Source: an uncultured Rhodospirillaceae bacterium
GTDB lineage: Bacteria > Pseudomonadota > Alphaproteobacteria > Rhodospirillales > Casp-alpha2
Assembly (NCBI GenBank): GCA_913048145.1
Contig: CAJWVP010000137.1
Span: 1-7,643, forward strand
Direction of reading: 5' to 3'
DNA length: 7,643 nt
Part shown: in pieces, positions 6,219-7,643 of the stretch
Layout: each line of letters opens with the position of its first letter
Position numbering within the stretch: position 1 is the stretch's first letter
The notes under the pieces: model-generated
Seen by the model: the letters and a program-made list of their open reading frames with translations, nothing else
What the model was told of the DNA's origin: nothing
Databases searched by the model: none
Position numbers and translations under genes: made by a program

Positions 6219-6951
6219 GGTGATCGCGGAGCGAACGGTCGGCTGCTTCGATGGCCTGCTCGGCGTTCAAGCTCGCACGCAGGTCCGCCCAGCCCACCGC
6301 CACGTCCAGCGCATAATCAATGCCAAGCCAGGCAAAGGTATGACCGTTCAGATAGTGGCCAATTTCTCCGGCCCGACGGCTTGCTGTTTCGGCTCCGCCG
6401 ATGAGCAGGATCACCCCGAAGTCATCGCCACCGACACTGCCGACCGCGTCGGTCGGGTGCACGGCAATGGACAGTTGCTCTGCTACATGGCCCAGCAAGG
6501 CATCGGCGGCGCGCCGGCCGTGGTCACGGCGGAACGTGGCGGCGGTAACCACATGTACAATCAGGATCGCTGGCGACGGCTGCAGGCTGTACATGTGATC
6601 GATGACGTGGTTGAGCTCGCGCTGGAACTCTCGCCGGTTCGGCAGGGGCAGAAAAGCGTGTTGGGCGGCTTGGTCGCGGAAGTGCTCTTCGCGTTTCTTT
6701 CGAATCTCAAGCTCAGCACGCAGCAGTTCCATCTGTGCCACGAGGGCATTGACGATTTTCTGAGATTCCGCGGACAATGGACCGGAAAGCGCCCCGCCCA
6801 GGTCCACGGCCGCATCGGACGACCATGAGCGATAACGTTCGCGGCGCAACTTTTCGTCGGCGTCGTCGTCGGGGTCGTGCTGGCGATCAGACGGCTGTCG
6901 ATGCGGTTGATCGCCGACCGCGTGCACACCTTGGGGCTTGTTGACATCCAT
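6208..6951 (-). CDS. GGDEF-domain-like protein, probably catalytically inactive
   Basis: The family makes cyclic di-GMP or, when degenerate, acts as a sensor or scaffold. The 247-residue product has a polar, charged N-terminus (1-60), a helical, probably coiled-coil linker (about 62-98, SAESQKIVNALVAQMELLRA onward) and a GGDEF fold from LPNRREF (103-109). The signature reads GGDDF (174-178), with Asp for the catalytic Glu. The metal-binding DxDxFK is replaced by HVVTAATF (133-140), the GHxxGD motif is altered to HGRRAAD (144-150), and no RxxD inhibitory site precedes the signature. Active cyclase function is therefore doubtful; nucleotide binding or protein interaction is likelier. No membrane segment or receiver domain is visible. 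I chose the ATG at 6949-6951 because AGAGG lies 9 nt upstream; a GTG at 7002 lacks a ribosome binding site. It converges on a DUF465 gene with an 11-bp overlap. Confidence 0.8.
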   Translation of the reverse strand: MDVNKPQGVHAVGDQPHRQPSDRQHDPDDDADEKLRRERYRSWSSDAAVDLGGALSGPLSAESQKIVNALVAQMELLRAELEIRKKREEHFRDQAAQHAFLPLPNRREFQRELNHVIDHMYSLQPSPAILIVHVVTAATFRRDHGRRAADALLGHVAEQLSIAVHPTDAVGSVGGDDFGVILLIGGAETASRRAGEIGHYLNGHTFAWLGIDYALDVAVGWADLRASLNAEQAIEAADRSLRDHLRR

Positions 6952-7029
6952 GACCATCGTCCTCTCGAACGGATCAACGCCGTAACTTCCCTGATTCTTC
7001 ACTACAACACGATTATGGTTAAAGAATCC

Positions 7030-7348
7030 TTAGCCGCCGGGTCGTGCCGCCTGCACCGCTTCAGCATTCGGCGGATAGTTCAAAATCACATGGTGCGCGG
7101 GTCGTCTCGACGACTTCCTAGGTCCCCTCGAAACCGTTCGGGGCCAGAAACGCATCGCCGGTCTTGAACGTCTGGCCGTGGCCGTCCGAGTTGGTCAAGA
7201 TCACGCGCCCTTGATGAATTAGCAGAACCCATCAAGGTCGATAAAGGCATGATATTTTCGACGTTGTCGTCGGGGGCCTTTATACGGTCGGAGAGCAACT
7301 TCAGCTGCTAGTCGGCACGCTGGAGGCGACCGTCTCGATCCAGGCCAT
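7030..7348 (-). pseudogene. Decayed locus: AhpD-like 5' end joined to cupin (Cupin_3-like) 3' end
   Basis: An ATG at 7346-7348 keeps a strong ribosome binding site, AAGGAG 8 nt upstream. The first frame reads MAWIETV, a common opening of AhpD/carboxymuconolactone-decarboxylase-like peroxidase-related proteins, then hits a stop near 7301-7303. A shifted frame continues with QLKLLSDRIKAPDDNVENIM (about 7307-7248), which also fits that family. Near 7225-7240 the sequence changes frame and family: GRVILTNSDGHGQTFKTGDA and FLAPNGFEGT are the second half of a small Cupin_3-type cupin. The next codon is TAG (7118-7120) where the family has Trp, followed by EVVETTR, another frameshift near 7095-7100, then HHVILNYPP and the final TAA (7030-7032). 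At least three frame changes and one nonsense codon make this a pseudogene. The join between families suggests a deletion merged two neighbouring genes. The cupin part is firm; the AhpD assignment is tentative. Confidence 0.72.
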
Positions 7349-7356
7349 GGCGTCTT

Positions 7357-7362
7357 CTCCTT
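7357..7362 (-). promoter_or_regulatory. Ribosome binding site of the decayed AhpD/cupin locus
   Basis: AAGGAG lies 8 nt before the ATG at 7346-7348 on the minus strand. It is the best-formed site in the window, yet it serves a broken reading frame, which suggests the gene was lost recently. Confidence 0.6.
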
Positions 7363-7389
7363 CGTTTGGGAATGGGGCGCGGCCTCCGC

Positions 7390-7643
7390 TTAGGCGGCGC
7401 CGGCCTGGGCTAGGCTGGTTTCGATGTCGTCCATGGACAGCTGACGGAGCCTGAACGCCTTAAGAAGTTCGATCTCGATGATTACACCCTGCCCGAGTTC
7501 CTCGGCGACCATATGGCGCACGAACCCAATCAGTTCATGAACCTGGCCCGGGTAGACCAAAATATTGGTCAGCAGTTCGCGCCGGATCAGGGGGGGATAC
7601 TTGAGCAATTCCAGGACCAGCAACTTCTTCACCTTCAAGGGCA
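7390..7643 (-). CDS. Partial hypothetical protein (C-terminal part, runs off the right edge)
   Basis: The frame is open from the right edge to TAA at 7390-7392, about 83 residues. It is rich in leucine and predicted helical, with ELLKYPPLIRRELLTNIL in its first third, VHELIGFVRHMVAEELGQ in the middle and a tail ending DDIETSLAQAGAA. I do not recognise the family. A TTG at 7636-7638 could be a start but has no visible ribosome binding site in the few bases available, so the gene more likely begins outside the window. It is 41 nt upstream of the AhpD/cupin remnant on the same strand, so the two may once have been co-transcribed. Confidence 0.55.
   Translation of the reverse strand, partial: PLKVKKLLVLELLKYPPLIRRELLTNILVYPGQVHELIGFVRHMVAEELGQGVIIEIELLKAFRLRQLSMDDIETSLAQAGAA

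Noticed and set aside
6220..6828. 202-codon plus-strand frame antisense to the GGDEF-like gene
   Set aside because: The minus strand carries the GGDEF fold motifs and a placed start; the plus frame is a by-product of base composition.
1..7643. Search for CRISPR arrays, tRNA or rRNA genes and insertion-sequence ends
   Set aside because: No regularly spaced repeats, cloverleaf-like sequences, rRNA motifs or transposase with terminal inverted repeats could be seen by eye.

Overview
The window looks like a chromosomal stretch from a free-living or host-associated alphaproteobacterium, possibly Rhodospirillales-like. This rests on a moderately GC-rich, NNC/NNG-biased coding style, a PrpE-type propionyl-CoA synthetase, a pair of small DUF465 (YdcH-like) proteins and a GGDEF-like protein. 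This is inference from gene content; no rRNA or tRNA gene is visible to anchor it.

Layout. A partial minus-strand gene runs off the left edge (1-596). It encodes a signal peptide joined in frame to the last part of a CysJ-type flavoprotein reductase, then to an unrecognised segment; two tandem 30-bp repeats lie in front of it. Next is prpE (855-2762, minus), divergent from an AMP-forming acyl-CoA synthetase (3210-4841, plus). Both ligase genes are preceded by a short ORF with a Shine-Dalgarno (SD) whose stop codon overlaps a start codon of the ligase frame. Downstream of the plus-strand ligase is a 3-hydroxyisobutyrate-dehydrogenase-like gene broken by a stop codon and a large internal deletion (4884-5399).

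From 5664 to 6951 there are two divergent DUF465 genes and a GGDEF-like protein with a degenerate active site. The right end holds a decayed locus (7030-7348), in which an AhpD-like 5' end appears joined to a cupin 3' end with several frameshifts and a stop. Last is the 3' part of an unrecognised gene that leaves the window (7390-7643).

How the genes fit together. PrpE, the second acyl-CoA ligase and the former hydroxyacid dehydrogenase suggest activation and oxidation of short or branched carboxylic acids feeding propionyl-CoA metabolism. The dehydrogenase step is lost here. Three loci in 7.6 kb look like joined gene fragments (left edge, 4884-5399, 7030-7348), so the region is either eroding through deletions or contains assembly joins. 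No defence system, CRISPR array, transposase or obvious new multi-gene system was found. The most unusual items are the exported reductase-fragment fusion and the paired leader ORFs of the ligase genes.
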